Source of the DNA: Xanthomonas euvesicatoria pv. euvesicatoria
GTDB lineage: Bacteria; Pseudomonadota; Gammaproteobacteria; Xanthomonadales; Xanthomonadaceae
DNA length: 34,365 nucleotides
Assembly (NCBI RefSeq): GCF_020880415.1
Contig: NZ_JAJIUJ010000110.1
Coordinates: 1 to 34,365, forward strand
Reading direction: 5' to 3'
The notes below the pieces were generated by a model. It worked only from the letters and a program-made list of their open reading frames with translations. It had not been told where the DNA came from and ran no database searches. Numbering within the stretch: position 1 is the stretch's first letter; each line of letters opens with the position of its first letter. The position numbers and the translations under genes were made by a program. Positions 34,183 to 34,365 of this stretch are shown here, piece by piece.

Positions 34183-34365
34183 TTACCAGCCGAAACCGGC
34201 ACCCACGCCGATCGAGCTGTCGTCGCCGCTGAGTGCGCCGCCCACGGTGAGGGTGGCGCGCGGGCTGATCGCACGCTGGTAGCCCACCGACAACGCCGAC
34301 TCACCGTTCTGAAAACCGACACCGGCACCGATGCGGTTCTGCGAGGCGATACCGGCCACGCTGGC
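34183..34365 (-). CDS. C-terminal anchor of a YadA-type trimeric autotransporter (partial)
   Basis: The last 60 codons of a gene that enters from the right edge. They encode alternating hydrophobic and polar beta-strands, RIGAGVGFQNGESALSVGY and then a TLTVGGALSGDDSSIGVGAGFGW end. This is the YadA C-terminal membrane-anchor pattern, including the terminal aromatic residue. Three such ends assemble a 12-stranded outer-membrane barrel that exports and displays the adhesin stalk. Xanthomonas has several adhesins of this type (XadA and relatives). The size of the passenger cannot be seen from this window. The stop at 34183-34185 is TAA. Confidence 0.85.
   Translation of the reverse strand, partial: ASVAGIASQNRIGAGVGFQNGESALSVGYQRAISPRATLTVGGALSGDDSSIGVGAGFGW

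Overview
This is a high-GC chromosomal segment that reads as Xanthomonas (Gammaproteobacteria, Xanthomonadaceae). The strongest marker is a complete type II secretion cluster in the order known for the Xanthomonas Xps system (E-F-G-H-I-J-K-L-M-N-D). A xag-like polysaccharide operon and intergenic GGGAATC heptamer repeats agree with this. The species cannot be fixed from the sequence alone.

Layout. (1) 1-5615, minus strand: a cellulose synthase operon reading bcsD, a proline-rich BcsP-like gene, bcsA, bcsB, and the first 20 codons of a gene that is probably bcsZ. bcsA carries an in-frame amber codon at 3260-3262, between the glycosyltransferase core and the c-di-GMP-binding PilZ domain. (2) 5823-7001, minus: pncB (nicotinate phosphoribosyltransferase). 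(3) 7395-12642, minus: a tightly overlapping xagABC-like operon plus a glycosidase-like lipoprotein. The synthase XagB has an N-terminal MshEN-type domain, so this is a second c-di-GMP-linked exopolysaccharide locus. A GT2 glycosyltransferase (12771-13610) lies upstream. (4) 14214-19155, plus: an APH-fold kinase, a TonB-dependent receptor, a PnuC-family transporter and a HutC-type GntR regulator. A dyad resembling a HutC-family operator (14158-14169) lies 44 bp before the first gene. I read this as a self-contained uptake-and-phosphorylation system for a vitamin- or nucleoside-like compound; it is the best candidate here for an undescribed system. (5) 19156-20411: repeat and transposase debris, then a GT2 gene broken by a one-base frameshift. 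(6) 20412 to about 22090: an AT-rich patch holding a small secreted-protein gene and the C-terminal half of xpsD, joined inside xpsD to a normal high-GC N-terminal half. (7) 20883-31946, minus: the Xps secretion operon. (8) 32076-33959, minus: a secreted subtilisin-family protease, a plausible Xps substrate, with a strong terminator. (9) 34183-34365, minus: the C-terminal membrane anchor of a YadA-type trimeric autotransporter.

Most genes concern the cell surface: two c-di-GMP-controlled polysaccharide synthases, protein secretion, a secreted protease, an adhesin and an outer-membrane nutrient receptor. Two glycan genes (bcsA and the GT2 at 19570-20411) carry single-base disruptions. These are either real strain-specific losses or sequence errors, and re-reading two short intervals would decide. 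No tRNA, rRNA, CRISPR array or intact mobile element was seen.
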